NCBI GenBank assembly: GCA_018609945.1
Contig: JAHENO010000301.1
Coordinates: forward strand, 1-24,120
Direction of reading: 5' to 3'
Length of the DNA stretch: 24,120 bases
Origin: Haloarculaceae archaeon
GTDB taxonomy: Archaea; Halobacteriota; Halobacteria; Halobacteriales; Haloarculaceae
Part shown: in pieces, positions 6,513 through 14,451 of the stretch
How the letters are laid out: the number at the start of each line of letters is the position of its first letter
Position numbering within the stretch: position 1 is the first letter of the stretch
Position numbers and translations under genes: made by a program
Notes under the pieces: model-generated
What the model saw: only the letters and a program-made list of their open reading frames with translations
Told to the model about the DNA's origin: nothing
The model's database searches: none

Positions 6513-6980
6513 ATGTCAGTCGAGGAACTCGGCGAGACGGGGCTCTCGAAGATGGCCGACGACGAGATCGACGAGTTTCTGGCGTCCCAGCGAAGCGGCG
6601 TGCTCGCGCTCCCCGGCGAGGAGGCACCCTACGTTGTGCCGATGTCCTTCGGCTACGACGACGAGGGTGACGGCGCCGTGTACTTCGCGTACGCGCTCGG
6701 GGCCGACAGCACGAAAGAGCGGTTGAGCGACCGGGCGACCACCGCGCGGTTTCTCGTCTACACGGCGGATTCGCCGTTCCACTGGGAGAGCGTCCTCGTG
6801 AGCGGGCCGATCGAACGCCTGCCACAGGAGGCGTGGGACGGGGCACCCCTCGATGACGCCTGGCGGCCGGCCCTCCTCAGGGACGCCGACCTCTCCCGCG
6901 GGGCCGCAGTCTACCGACTGGACGCCGCGGAACGGACGGGGCTCAGACACGCTGGCCTCCCGCCCGGATTCGAGCGGTAG
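6513..6980 (+). CDS. Pyridoxamine 5'-phosphate oxidase-like (FMN split-barrel) protein, second paralogue
   Basis: This 155-residue protein has the same fold signature as the gene at 5765-6235: FLASQRSGVLALPGEEAPYVVPMSFGYDD, then AVYFAYALGADSTKERL and FLVYTADSPFHWESVLVSGPIERL. I place the start at ATG 6513 (MSVEELGETGLSKM), with a GGTTTAGG box about 28 nt upstream. In-frame ATGs at 6369 and 6408 would add Pro/Gly-rich residues unlike the family. It is divergent from the other PPOX gene, suggesting an old duplication. Function is likely flavin-dependent reduction or flavin/cofactor binding. Its stop is 9 bp from the convergent phosphotransacetylase-like gene. Confidence 0.83.
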   Translation: MSVEELGETGLSKMADDEIDEFLASQRSGVLALPGEEAPYVVPMSFGYDDEGDGAVYFAYALGADSTKERLSDRATTARFLVYTADSPFHWESVLVSGPIERLPQEAWDGAPLDDAWRPALLRDADLSRGAAVYRLDAAERTGLRHAGLPPGFER

Positions 6981-6989
6981 CCGGGACCG

Positions 6990-8060
6990 CTATCGGTCCG
7001 CGAGCCCGAGCAGGGCCTCGACGTCGACCGACTCCGCGAGAAGTTCCTCCACGCGCGCGATCGCCTCGGGGTCGCGGATGCGGCCGGTCCGCAGCGACTC
7101 CTCGAGGCGGTCGATGGTCGTCCGCGTGTCCGTCCGCACGGACAGGAGCGGGACACCGCGGTCCTCGGCCTTCCCGACGACGGTGCTCGGCGGGCGGTAG
7201 CCCCCGGTCAGGACGAGACACGCAACGCCCGGGGCCTCCAGTGCCGCTGCCTGCACGTCCGGGCGGTCGCCGCCGGTCACGACCGCGGTCCCGCGGGCGC
7301 GGCGGAGCCGCTTGAAGGCGGCGTCTCCCCCCATCGCACCGACGTCGAACCGCTCGACCAGGCCGTCTGTCGGCGCGTCCGCGGTCAGGATTTCCGCCCC
7401 GATCCCTGCAGCGAGGTCCGCGACGGGCACGCCCGCGAGGTCGTCGTCGTGGGGCAACACGCCGACCGTCTCGACGCCCCGCCCCTCGAGGAACGGAATC
7501 GCGTCCTCGGTCAGTTCGTCCTGGTCGGCACCCTCGATATCGTTGAAGAGGACGCCGGTCAGCCGGTCGCCCAGTCGCTCCGTGGCGGCCAGCACGTCGT
7601 CGAGGTCGGTCGGGTCGTCGTAGCGGCTGACAAGCAGGACCTCGGCGTCGAGCAGGGACGCGACGTCGGCGTCCGTCAACTCGACGATGCCGCCCGTCCA
7701 GAGGCGGCCGCCCCCCTCGACGACCATCACGTCGCGGTCGGCCGCGAGTTCCTCGAACCGCTCGACGATCCGCTCGCGCAGCACATCGGGGTCTTCCCGG
7801 CCACGGATGGCCTCCCTGACGAACGTCGGCGAGTAGACGACCGGTTCGAGGGTCTCCAGGTCGGCGTCCAGCCCGAGGTGCTCTTTGGCGAGGACGGGGT
7901 CCTGGTCGCGGGTCTTCCCGACGACGCTCTCGAGGCGGGTCCCCTTGGGTTTCATGTAGCCGACGCTGGCGCCGCGGTCCCGCGCGAGGCCCGCGAGCGC
8001 GATGGTGATGGCCGTCTTGCCTGTGCCCTCCGCCGTCGACGTGACGAGTAGCGTGGTCAT
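6990..8060 (-). CDS. Phosphotransacetylase-family P-loop/DRTGG protein
   Basis: This 356-residue protein has an N-terminal P-loop domain of the BioD/CobB (AAA_26) type with AEGTGKT at residues 10-16. An acidic VVEGGGRLWTGG loop follows. A DRTGG domain occupies about 230-345 (VVTGGDRPDVQAAALEAP). This is the N-terminal half of long bacterial Pta enzymes without the catalytic transacetylase domain. It overlaps acd by four bases (ATGA), so the two are co-translated. A regulatory or nucleotide-sensing role on acetyl-CoA/acetate flux is the natural guess. It is not expected to form acetyl phosphate itself. The acd-linked arrangement recurs in Halobacteria, from memory. Confidence 0.82.
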   Translation of the reverse strand: MTTLLVTSTAEGTGKTAITIALAGLARDRGASVGYMKPKGTRLESVVGKTRDQDPVLAKEHLGLDADLETLEPVVYSPTFVREAIRGREDPDVLRERIVERFEELAADRDVMVVEGGGRLWTGGIVELTDADVASLLDAEVLLVSRYDDPTDLDDVLAATERLGDRLTGVLFNDIEGADQDELTEDAIPFLEGRGVETVGVLPHDDDLAGVPVADLAAGIGAEILTADAPTDGLVERFDVGAMGGDAAFKRLRRARGTAVVTGGDRPDVQAAALEAPGVACLVLTGGYRPPSTVVGKAEDRGVPLLSVRTDTRTTIDRLEESLRTGRIRDPEAIARVEELLAESVDVEALLGLADR

Positions 8061-10150
8061 GGTTCCTCCTCGAGTGTGAGCCGCAGGTCGACTGCGGTCG
8101 CGCCCTCGGCGGTCGCGAGGACGGGGTTGATGTCCAGTTCCGCGATGGCGGGAAAGTCGGTCGCCAGCTGGGAGATGCGCCCGATTACTTCCGCCAGGGC
8201 GTCCGTGTCAACGGGCTCCCGGCCGCGGGCGCCGTGCAACAGCGGCGCGGCGTCGATCTCCTCGAGCATCGCCCGCGCGTCCCGTTCGCCCACCGGCGCG
8301 ACCCGGAAGGTGGTGTCCTCGAGGACCTCGACGAAGATGCCGCCGAGCCCGAACATCACGAGCGGTCCGAACTGCGGGTCGCGGGTCACGCCCACGATGG
8401 TCTCCGTTCCCGCGTCGGTGTCGAGCAGCTCCTGGACCTGCACGCCGAGCACCCGCGCGTCGGGCTGGTAGCGGCGGGCGCGAGCGACCAGCGTCTCGAA
8501 GGTCTGCCGGACCTCCCCGCTGGGGACGCCCACCTCGACGCCGCCGATGTCGGACTTGTGGAGGATGTCGGGGCTGACGACCTTCATCACCACCTCGTCG
8601 CCGAGACGCTCGGCGACCCGTTCGGCGGCTGCCGGGTCGTCCACGACCTCCCCGTCGGGGGTCGGGATGCCGTAGGCCTCCAGCAGGTCCATCGCCTCGA
8701 CGCCGAGCCGGTCGGCGCCGCGGTCGCGCGCCCGGTCGAGGACCGCCCGGGCGCGCTCGCGGTCGACCTCGAAGGCCGTCGGCTCGGCCGGGGGGCGCTC
8801 GCGGACGCGGGCGTACTCGGCGAGCGTCTCGAGGCTGCGGACGGCCCGGGAGGGGTCGAAGTAGGTCGGGACACCGGCGGCGGCCAGCCGGTCGGCGGCC
8901 GACTGCGTGGAGCGACCGCCCATCAGGACCGCCGCGAGCGGCGTGCCGTGGGTCTCCTGCTGGCGGACGACCGCGTCGGCCAGGTCCGAAAAGGAGAGGG
9001 TTGCCGTCGGGCAGGCGAGCACCACGGCCATCCCCACGTTCGGGTCCCCGAGGACGATGTCGGTCGCCGTCTCGAAGCGCTCGACTGGCGCGTCGCCGAT
9101 GATATCGACGGGGTTGTAGACGTTCGCCCCCTCGGGGAGTTCGGCGTCGAGTCGGTCCAGCGTCGCGTCCGCGAACGACGCGAGTTCGAGGTCCGTATCG
9201 CCGACGGCGTCGGTGGTCAGCACGCCCGGGCCGCCGGCGTTCGTGACGATGGCCACGGCCTCGGCGTCGGGCAGTGGCTGGCCGGCGAGGATGGCGGCGG
9301 CGTCGAACAGTTCCTGGACCGTCTCGACGCGCAGGACGCCGGCCTGGCGGAAGCCGGCCTCGTAGGCGCGGTCGCTGCCGGCGATGGCGCCCGTGTGGGA
9401 GGCCGCCGCCGAGGCGCCGGCGTCGGTCCGACCGGACTTGACGAGCACGACCGGCGTCTCGCGGGTCACCTCGCCGGCCGCCTCGAGGAACGCCCGGCCG
9501 TCGGCGACGTCCTCCAGGTAGCCGAGGATGACGTCGGTGTCGGGGTCGTCGCCCCACTCGCGGACGAAGTCGCCCTCGTCGAGGACCGCCTTGTTGCCCA
9601 GCGAGACGACGTCCTTGAATCCGAGCGACCGGTCGGCCGCCCAGTCCAGCACCGCGGTGACGAACGCCCCCGACTGGCTCATGAAGGACACCGACCCGGA
9701 CGTGGGGTGGGTCGGGGCGAACGTCGCGTTCAGCCCGACGCCGGTGCTCATCACGCCCAGGGAGTTCGGGCCGACCAGGTTCAGGTCGTACTCCTCGGCG
9801 ATGGCGACGAGGTCCCGCTCCCGGGCAGCCCCCTCGCTGCCGGCCTCCGAGAACCCGGCGGTGATGACGACGACGTTCTCGACGCCGACCTCGCCGGCCT
9901 CGCGGACCACGTCGACGGCCACCGCCGGCGGAACGGCGACCACCGCCACGTCCACCGCGTCGGCCTCCGAGAGGGAATCGTAGCAGGAGAGTCCGAGCAC
10001 CGCCTCCTGGTTCGGATTGACGGCGACGACGCTCCCTGCGAAGTGCTCCAGGAGGTTCCGCGTCACCGCGTGCCCGACGGATCCCTCCTCGTCGCTGGCG
10101 CCGACGACGGCGACCCGCTCGGGTGCGAACAGCGTCGCTAGCGATCCCAT
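8057..10150 (-). CDS. acd: ADP-forming acetate-CoA ligase (acetyl-CoA synthetase), fused alpha-beta
   Basis: This 697-residue enzyme converts acetyl-CoA + ADP + Pi to acetate + CoA + ATP, the archaeal route for substrate-level ATP from acetyl-CoA. In order it has a CoA-binding Rossmann domain (ERVAVVGASDEEGSVG, 11-26), succinyl-CoA-ligase-like domains with GPNSLG (127-132) and the candidate phospho-histidine in SHTGAIAGSD (H252), then an ATP-grasp domain with ILHKSDIGGV (H531) and ELDINPVL near the C-terminus. Haloarchaea carry alpha and beta in one chain, as here. I place the start at ATG 10150 (MGSLATLFAP) because ATATATT lies 26 nt upstream on this strand. Acyl-CoA specificity cannot be read from the sequence. 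It is followed by the overlapping phosphotransacetylase-like gene. Confidence 0.9.
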   Translation of the reverse strand: MGSLATLFAPERVAVVGASDEEGSVGHAVTRNLLEHFAGSVVAVNPNQEAVLGLSCYDSLSEADAVDVAVVAVPPAVAVDVVREAGEVGVENVVVITAGFSEAGSEGAARERDLVAIAEEYDLNLVGPNSLGVMSTGVGLNATFAPTHPTSGSVSFMSQSGAFVTAVLDWAADRSLGFKDVVSLGNKAVLDEGDFVREWGDDPDTDVILGYLEDVADGRAFLEAAGEVTRETPVVLVKSGRTDAGASAAASHTGAIAGSDRAYEAGFRQAGVLRVETVQELFDAAAILAGQPLPDAEAVAIVTNAGGPGVLTTDAVGDTDLELASFADATLDRLDAELPEGANVYNPVDIIGDAPVERFETATDIVLGDPNVGMAVVLACPTATLSFSDLADAVVRQQETHGTPLAAVLMGGRSTQSAADRLAAAGVPTYFDPSRAVRSLETLAEYARVRERPPAEPTAFEVDRERARAVLDRARDRGADRLGVEAMDLLEAYGIPTPDGEVVDDPAAAERVAERLGDEVVMKVVSPDILHKSDIGGVEVGVPSGEVRQTFETLVARARRYQPDARVLGVQVQELLDTDAGTETIVGVTRDPQFGPLVMFGLGGIFVEVLEDTTFRVAPVGERDARAMLEEIDAAPLLHGARGREPVDTDALAEVIGRISQLATDFPAIAELDINPVLATAEGATAVDLRLTLEEEP

Positions 10151-10175
10151 CTCTCGGGGGTTCGCCGCCGCGGGG

Positions 10176-10182
10176 AATATAT
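10176..10182 (-). promoter_or_regulatory. TATA box of acd
   Basis: AATATAT on the plus strand reads ATATATT on the minus strand and ends 25 nt before the ATG at 10150. It predicts a leaderless acd transcript and supports that start. Confidence 0.55.
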
Positions 10183-10189
10183 CTGCTGT

Positions 10190-10214
10190 CTCCCGCAAGC
10201 GTAGCGAGCGGGAG
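10190..10214. promoter_or_regulatory. Dyad in the acd/Bat divergent promoter
   Basis: CTCCCGC (10190-10196) and GCGGGAG (10208-10214) are perfect 7-bp inverted arms around an 11-nt spacer containing GCGTAGCGA. The dyad sits between the two promoters, 2 nt before the CTTTTG TATA-like box of the Bat gene and 7 nt beyond the acd TATA. It could be a shared operator. GCGTAGCGAG-type sequence also occurs near 22500, so a dispersed palindromic repeat is an alternative. Confidence 0.35.
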
Positions 10215-10248
10215 CCTTTTGCGCGCCGACGGCCTACGAGGGGCCACT

Positions 10249-13191
10249 GTGACCGAGAGCGACCGAACGCGAGACGGGACACCGCTCCCCGACGGCGGCG
10301 CCGCGGAGGCAGGGACTGGGCCGGGCCTGCCGGCCGAGAGCGAGACGGCCAGTTTCGTGGTGGACGCCAGCGGGCACGTTCGCACCTGGAGCGACGGGGC
10401 CGCCTCGCTGACAGAGTGGGCCGCCGGGGACGTCCGCGAGGAACCGGTCGCCGGACTGTTCGCCGGCTCGAGCGACGCGGACTGGGAGGCGGTGCTGGCG
10501 GAGGCGGCGACAGCGGGCCACGCGGAGACGGCGGTCCGGTGTCGTCGCTCGACCGGATCGACGTTCCCGGCGTCGGTGACCCTCACGCCGCGCCAGTGGG
10601 ACGGCGACACGCCGACGGCCTACACGGCGGTCCTGCGCGACGAGACGCCGCGGCGGCGGATCGCCGACGAGCGCCAGTTGCTGGCCGCGGTCGGCCGCGC
10701 CGTCGCACGCGCCGACTCATTCGTCGCGGGCGTCGAGACGGCCCTCGAAGCGGTGTGTGACCACACCCAGTGGGCCTACGGGGAAGCCTGGACGCCCACC
10801 GAGGACGGCGAGTCCCTGTCCTTCGTCGCCGGCCACGCCGCGGACCCGTCGCTGGCGGCGTTCGTGGCGGACAGCGAGGGCGAGACGTTCGCGGCCGGCG
10901 AGGGGTTGCCCGGGCGCGTCTACGCCTCGGGGATGCCCGAGTGGATTCCCGACGCCGCCGACGAGCGCGGGTCGATATTCCACCGTTCGGAGCAGGCCGC
11001 CGAGGCCGGCCTCCGGGCGGCGCTTTGCGTCCCGGTGACGACCGGCGACCGCGTCGTGGCCGTCCTCGCGTTTTTCCTGCGCGAGCGCCGCGACGCCGAC
11101 GACCGCCTGGTCGAGGTCGTCACCGACGTCGCCGCCGACCTGGGCGGGCTGATGGCACGCAAGAAGGCCGCGGACGCCCTCGAACGCGAGCGCGCGCTGC
11201 TGGACCGGGTGTTCGAGACGAGTCCGGTCGGCCTCCTCGTGACCGGCGCCGACAGCACGGTCGAGCGGGCCAACCGCGAGGCCGGCGCGATCGTGGGCCA
11301 GTCACCGGAGTGGCTCGTGGGCCGCCAGTTCGGAACGCTGGGGGCGTTCCGCGACGCCGACGGCGACCCCGTCGCGGACGCCGATCTGCCGGTCGCGCGA
11401 GCGGTCGAGACCGGCGAGGCCGTCGCGGACGTCGACCTCCGACTCGAACGGGCGGACGGCGAGACGCGCTGGGTCCGGGTCAGTGCGGCGCCGATACCGC
11501 TCGCTGGCGACGGCGAGCACGTCACCGTCGCCCTCGAGGACGTCACCGAGCGCACGGAGCGCGAACAGTCCCTGCGGACGTTCCGGGCGGCCGTCGAGCA
11601 AGCCGGCCACTCGATCTACGTGACCGACCCCGACGGCACCATCCAGTACGTCAACCCGGCCTTCGAGGAGATGACCGGCTACAGCGCCGAGGAGGCCATC
11701 GGGGAGACGCCGAACATCCTCAACTCCGGCGAACACGGCAGGGAGTTTTTCGCGGACCTCTGGCGCACCATCCTCGACGGCGAGGTCTGGACGGGCGAGG
11801 TGACGAACGAGCGGAAATCCGGCGAGCAGTACGTCATCAACCAGACCATCGCGCCGATCCTCGAGGACGGGGAAATCCAGCGGTTCGTGGCGGTCAACGA
11901 CGAGATTACCGAGCAGAAACGCCGCGAGCGGACGCTCCGGCGCCAGCGCAACTCCCTGGAGCGGGTCAGACAGATCATCGAGAGCCTGCGTCCGATCAAC
12001 CGGGAACTCGCGCGGGCCGGCACCCGGGAGAAGATCGACCGGGTCGTCTGCGAGGAACTGGCACGGTCGGAGGCGTACCTGTTCGCCTGGGTCGGCGGTT
12101 ACAACCGGGCGACGGGCGAGATCGAACCGCGGGAGTGGGCCGGCGTCGCGGACGGGTTCGTCGACGAACTCGACCTCGCGGTCGGCACGAGCGCCGTCGA
12201 CCCGGACCCCTTCGAACGGGCCGTCGCCGAGGCCGAGGTCAGCGTCCGCCAGGAGATCCCGACCGCCCCCGTCTCCGGACCGCGCCGCGACCGCGCGATC
12301 AAGTACGGCTACCAGTCCGTCGCGGCGGTGCCGGTCACCTACGGCGAGACCGTACTCGGCGTGCTCGGCGTCTACTCGGCCCGACCGGAGGCGTTCGACA
12401 GGTACGAACGGGGGCTGTTGCGCGAACTCGGCGAGCGGGTCGGCCACGCGATCAACGCCGCCGAGAACAAGCAACTCCTCCAGGCCGACACCCTGGTCGA
12501 GGTGGAGTTCGAACTCGGGGCCGACTCCGTGTTCGCCGCCGTCTCCGGGGAGCGTGGGTGTCGGCTGTCCGTGCGGAACGTCGTCCCGACCGCCGACCTG
12601 GGACAACTCTGCCACGTCGAAGTCGAGGGGGCCGCTCCGGCGGCGGTCGTCGAGACGTTCGACGGTCAGCGGGGCGTCGACCACGCACGCGTCGTCCGTG
12701 CCCGCGGCGCGACCGGCGTCGTCGAGGTGACGGTCCGCTCCGGGCCGCTGTCGACGCTGCTCGCACACGGCGGGACCGTCCGGTCGCTGGAGGCCGCCGA
12801 CGGGGACGCGACGCTGCTGGCCGAAACCGCACCCGGGGCCGACGTTGGCGCCCTCGTCAGCGACCTCGAGGCGACACACGAGGGGACCGTCTTCGTCGCC
12901 AAGCGCACCCTCACCCGGGACGCAGCCAAAGTGACGACGACGAAGACTGCCATCGAGGAGAGCCTGACCGACAGACAGCGGGAAGTCCTGACCCTGGCCT
13001 ACCACGCCGGGTTCTTCGAGTCACCCCGCGACTCCACCGGCGAGGAACTCGCCGAGGCGCTCGGGATCGCCGCCCCCACGTTCTACCAGCACGTCCGGAC
13101 CGCCGTCCGGAAGGTCCTGTCGCTGCTCGTCGACGCCGAGGACCTCCGCACGAACCCCGAGCGCGACGAGTCCGTGGCACGCCCCCGATAG
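10249..13191 (+). CDS. PAS/GAF sensor with Bat (HTH_10) DNA-binding output
   Basis: From the GTG at 10249 this is a 980-residue bacterio-opsin-activator-type regulator. Rough domains: PAS (34-130), GAF (138-307), PAS (317-437), PAS with ...SIYVTDPDGTIQYVNPAF (444-564), GAF (581-741), Bat-associated GAF-like domain (745-895), HTH_10 (901-964, LTDRQREVLTLAYHAGFFE). Bat proteins are one-component transcription factors responding to oxygen, redox or light. The PAS domains lack the GRNCRFLQ cysteine motif of LOV domains, so blue-light flavin chemistry is not indicated. The start is supported by CCTTTTG about 30 nt upstream; an ATG at 10123 would run through the acd promoter. It is divergent from acd, so acd is a possible target. 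An oligo-T terminator follows. Confidence 0.9.
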   Translation: MTESDRTRDGTPLPDGGAAEAGTGPGLPAESETASFVVDASGHVRTWSDGAASLTEWAAGDVREEPVAGLFAGSSDADWEAVLAEAATAGHAETAVRCRRSTGSTFPASVTLTPRQWDGDTPTAYTAVLRDETPRRRIADERQLLAAVGRAVARADSFVAGVETALEAVCDHTQWAYGEAWTPTEDGESLSFVAGHAADPSLAAFVADSEGETFAAGEGLPGRVYASGMPEWIPDAADERGSIFHRSEQAAEAGLRAALCVPVTTGDRVVAVLAFFLRERRDADDRLVEVVTDVAADLGGLMARKKAADALERERALLDRVFETSPVGLLVTGADSTVERANREAGAIVGQSPEWLVGRQFGTLGAFRDADGDPVADADLPVARAVETGEAVADVDLRLERADGETRWVRVSAAPIPLAGDGEHVTVALEDVTERTEREQSLRTFRAAVEQAGHSIYVTDPDGTIQYVNPAFEEMTGYSAEEAIGETPNILNSGEHGREFFADLWRTILDGEVWTGEVTNERKSGEQYVINQTIAPILEDGEIQRFVAVNDEITEQKRRERTLRRQRNSLERVRQIIESLRPINRELARAGTREKIDRVVCEELARSEAYLFAWVGGYNRATGEIEPREWAGVADGFVDELDLAVGTSAVDPDPFERAVAEAEVSVRQEIPTAPVSGPRRDRAIKYGYQSVAAVPVTYGETVLGVLGVYSARPEAFDRYERGLLRELGERVGHAINAAENKQLLQADTLVEVEFELGADSVFAAVSGERGCRLSVRNVVPTADLGQLCHVEVEGAAPAAVVETFDGQRGVDHARVVRARGATGVVEVTVRSGPLSTLLAHGGTVRSLEAADGDATLLAETAPGADVGALVSDLEATHEGTVFVAKRTLTRDAAKVTTTKTAIEESLTDRQREVLTLAYHAGFFESPRDSTGEELAEALGIAAPTFYQHVRTAVRKVLSLLVDAEDLRTNPERDESVARPR

Positions 13192-13210
13192 AATATTTCC
13201 GTCACTTTTT
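13192..13210 (+). terminator. Oligo-T terminator after the Bat gene
   Basis: Two T-rich stretches (AATATTTCC and a T5 run at 13206-13210) follow the TAG within 20 nt, matching the U-rich, hairpin-independent termination known in archaea. Confidence 0.4.
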
Positions 13211-13279
13211 GACAAGGCTTTCGCCGATATTATAGATAATTTGAAACTATCTTACTAGTACCCTACACCAATACCGGGG

Positions 13280-13297
13280 CAGGTGTACGTTCACCTG
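13280..13297. promoter_or_regulatory. 18-bp palindrome CAGGTG-N6-CACCTG at the HTH gene start
   Basis: The 6-bp arms are perfect (13280-13285 and 13292-13297), and the spacer TACGTT is itself nearly symmetric. It ends 3 nt before the ATG at 13301 and about 23 nt after a TTACTAG TATA-like box (13250-13256). It thus covers the expected transcription start, a position suited to repression, perhaps autoregulation by the HTH protein just downstream. Confidence 0.45.
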
Positions 13298-13300
13298 TCC

Positions 13301-13642
13301 ATGACCGACGACAAACTCAAGGCGCTCCTGCTCGCCATCGACGACGGTGACTGCCGGGAGATACTGCGCGCTGTGGCGGAGGAACCCAAGGCAGTCAAGG
13401 AAGTCTCCGACGAGTGTGACGTCCCGCTGTCGACTGCCTACCGCAAGGTCAACCGACTCCACGAGGCGGGACTGGTCGAGGAGAAGGTCCGGCTGAGCGG
13501 GTCGGGCAACCACACGAACGTCTACGAGGAGAACTTCGACGGCGCGCTGATCACGCTCGGCGCCGACGGCGATTTCGAGGTCGAACTGGTCCGGAACCGA
13601 CGCGAGTCACCCCCGAGGGCCAGGGCCCGTGTCGAAGGCTAG
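13301..13642 (+). CDS. Small winged-helix transcriptional regulator (ArsR-like)
   Basis: This 113-residue protein has an N-terminal winged helix: DCREILRAVAEEPKAVKEVSDECDVPLSTAYRKVNRLHEAGLVEEKVRL (about 17-65), with STAYRKVNRLHEAG as recognition helix. A short wing with GNHTNVYEENF and a charged tail follow. It resembles the small haloarchaeal ArsR-like regulators. I chose ATG 13301. A GTG at 13283 (adding VYVHLS) is also possible because TTACTAG lies about 30 nt before it, which would make the transcript leaderless from there. The palindrome 13280-13297 spans this start region. One base separates it from the zinc-finger microprotein gene, so they form one unit. Confidence 0.8.
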   Translation: MTDDKLKALLLAIDDGDCREILRAVAEEPKAVKEVSDECDVPLSTAYRKVNRLHEAGLVEEKVRLSGSGNHTNVYEENFDGALITLGADGDFEVELVRNRRESPPRARARVEG

Positions 13643-13643
13643 C

Positions 13644-13790
13644 ATGGCCGAGTTCAGGCTCTTCTGCCGGACCTGTGCGTTCGAGCACGAGGCCGCCTCA
13701 CTGGAGGACGCGCTCCGGGTCGAACTCGACCACAAGGAGCAGCACGGGGCCGCCCACGAGGTGACGATCGAGCGGTGTGGGCGCCCCTGA
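13644..13790 (+). CDS. 48-aa zinc-finger-like microprotein
   Basis: ATG 13644 to TGA 13790 encodes 48 residues starting MAEFRLFCRTCAFEHEAASL. Cys8-x2-Cys11 and His30-x3-His34 (with His38 and Cys45 nearby) suggest one zinc site in a compact knuckle-helix fold. It begins one base after the stop of the HTH gene, so it is almost surely co-transcribed. Small CxxC proteins of this kind are numerous in Halobacteria and mostly uncharacterised. A role as co-regulator or metal sensor with the HTH protein is plausible but unproven. The 16-bp gap to the next (convergent) usp gene leaves no room for another gene. Confidence 0.65.
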   Translation: MAEFRLFCRTCAFEHEAASLEDALRVELDHKEQHGAAHEVTIERCGRP

Positions 13791-13806
13791 GGCCGGTCGG
13801 CCGTGG

Positions 13807-14289
13807 TCACCCGTGGACGGTTTCCTGGCCGCGGAGCATCCAGTCCAGGCGCTCGCTGGGCTGTTGGTGGACGACTGTCACGGGGATGTCGACCGACCGG
13901 ATGACCTTGTCGGCAGTGCTGCCGAGCAGCATCTCTTCGAGGTTGGACCGGCCACGCGAGCCCATCACCACCATCTCGATGTCCTCCTCCTCGATGTAGT
14001 CGACGATTTCGCGGTGGGTGACGCCGGTCCGGACCGCAGTGACACACTCGACGCCGGCCTCGGCAGCCACCTCGGCCACCTCGCCCGCGACCTCCTCGGC
14101 GTGCTCCCGTTGCTCGGCGGCTTTTTCCTCCTGTTCGCCCGTGATGGGCACGATCTTCGCCTCGAACTCGTCGACGACGGCCAGTGCGTGAACGGTGGAT
14201 CCGAGGCGGGCCGCCAGCCGGATCCCCTCCTCGACGGCGTTCATCGCCTGTGCGCTACCATCGGTCGGGATCAGTATCGGGTCGTACAT
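13807..14289 (-). CDS. Universal stress protein UspA family (ATP-binding type)
   Basis: This 160-residue Usp starts MYDPILIPTDGS. The ATP signature is intact: G110-x2-G113-x9-G123-S124 (GSRGRSNLEEMLLGS). A Glu/Lys-rich helix (about 51-72) and a 15-residue C-terminal extension past the last strand (HQQPSERLDWMLRG) make it longer than the plain family. On the minus strand its promoter has an AATTT box about 30 nt before the ATG, 11 nt after dyad copy C. It is divergent from another usp gene at 14452. Confidence 0.92.
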   Translation of the reverse strand: MYDPILIPTDGSAQAMNAVEEGIRLAARLGSTVHALAVVDEFEAKIVPITGEQEEKAAEQREHAEEVAGEVAEVAAEAGVECVTAVRTGVTHREIVDYIEEEDIEMVVMGSRGRSNLEEMLLGSTADKVIRSVDIPVTVVHQQPSERLDWMLRGQETVHG

Positions 14290-14335
14290 GGCTCCAGTGA
14301 CACTTCGCTGTGAGAACACAAATTGCGACCGTCGG

Positions 14336-14353
14336 TTCCCACTCGGGTGGGAA
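14336..14353 (-). promoter_or_regulatory. Shared usp dyad, copy C (perfect: TTCCCA-N6-TGGGAA)
   Basis: This is the best copy: all 12 positions match, and the arms extend to 7 bp each (GTTCCCA / TGGGAAC, 14335-14354). It lies 46 nt from the ATG at 14289 and 11 nt from that gene's AATTT box. Confidence 0.6.
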
Positions 14354-14372
14354 CTCGCGGGTCGGGGCGGCA

Positions 14373-14390
14373 CTCCCAGCGAGCTGGGAA
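14373..14390 (+). promoter_or_regulatory. Shared usp dyad, copy D (CTCCCA-N6-TGGGAA)
   Basis: This site matches 11 of 12 positions. The spacer continues the symmetry (TCCCAGC-GA-GCTGGGA). Eleven nt further, TACTTTGA is a TATA candidate for the plus-strand usp gene; 61 nt separate the dyad from the ATG at 14452, implying a leader of roughly 15-20 nt. Confidence 0.55.
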
Positions 14391-14451
14391 CAGTGACGGG
14401 GTACTTTGAGGCGAGCGGTGAAGTGCAAGACGGGAAGGGACAACCAAACAC

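Noticed and set aside
8208..10610. 800-codon open frame on the minus strand overlapping acd in another frame, and a 635-codon plus-strand frame
   Set aside because: Arg/Gly/Pro-rich shadows of a GC-rich gene; acd has clear domains and codon bias.
11580..11940. Third PAS of the Bat protein considered as a LOV photosensor
   Set aside because: The cysteine-containing GRNCRFLQ motif is absent (reads GETPNILNSG).
10770..13235. 821-codon plus-strand frame over the Bat gene
   Set aside because: Extremely Arg-rich with no domains; third-position GC shadow of the Bat frame.
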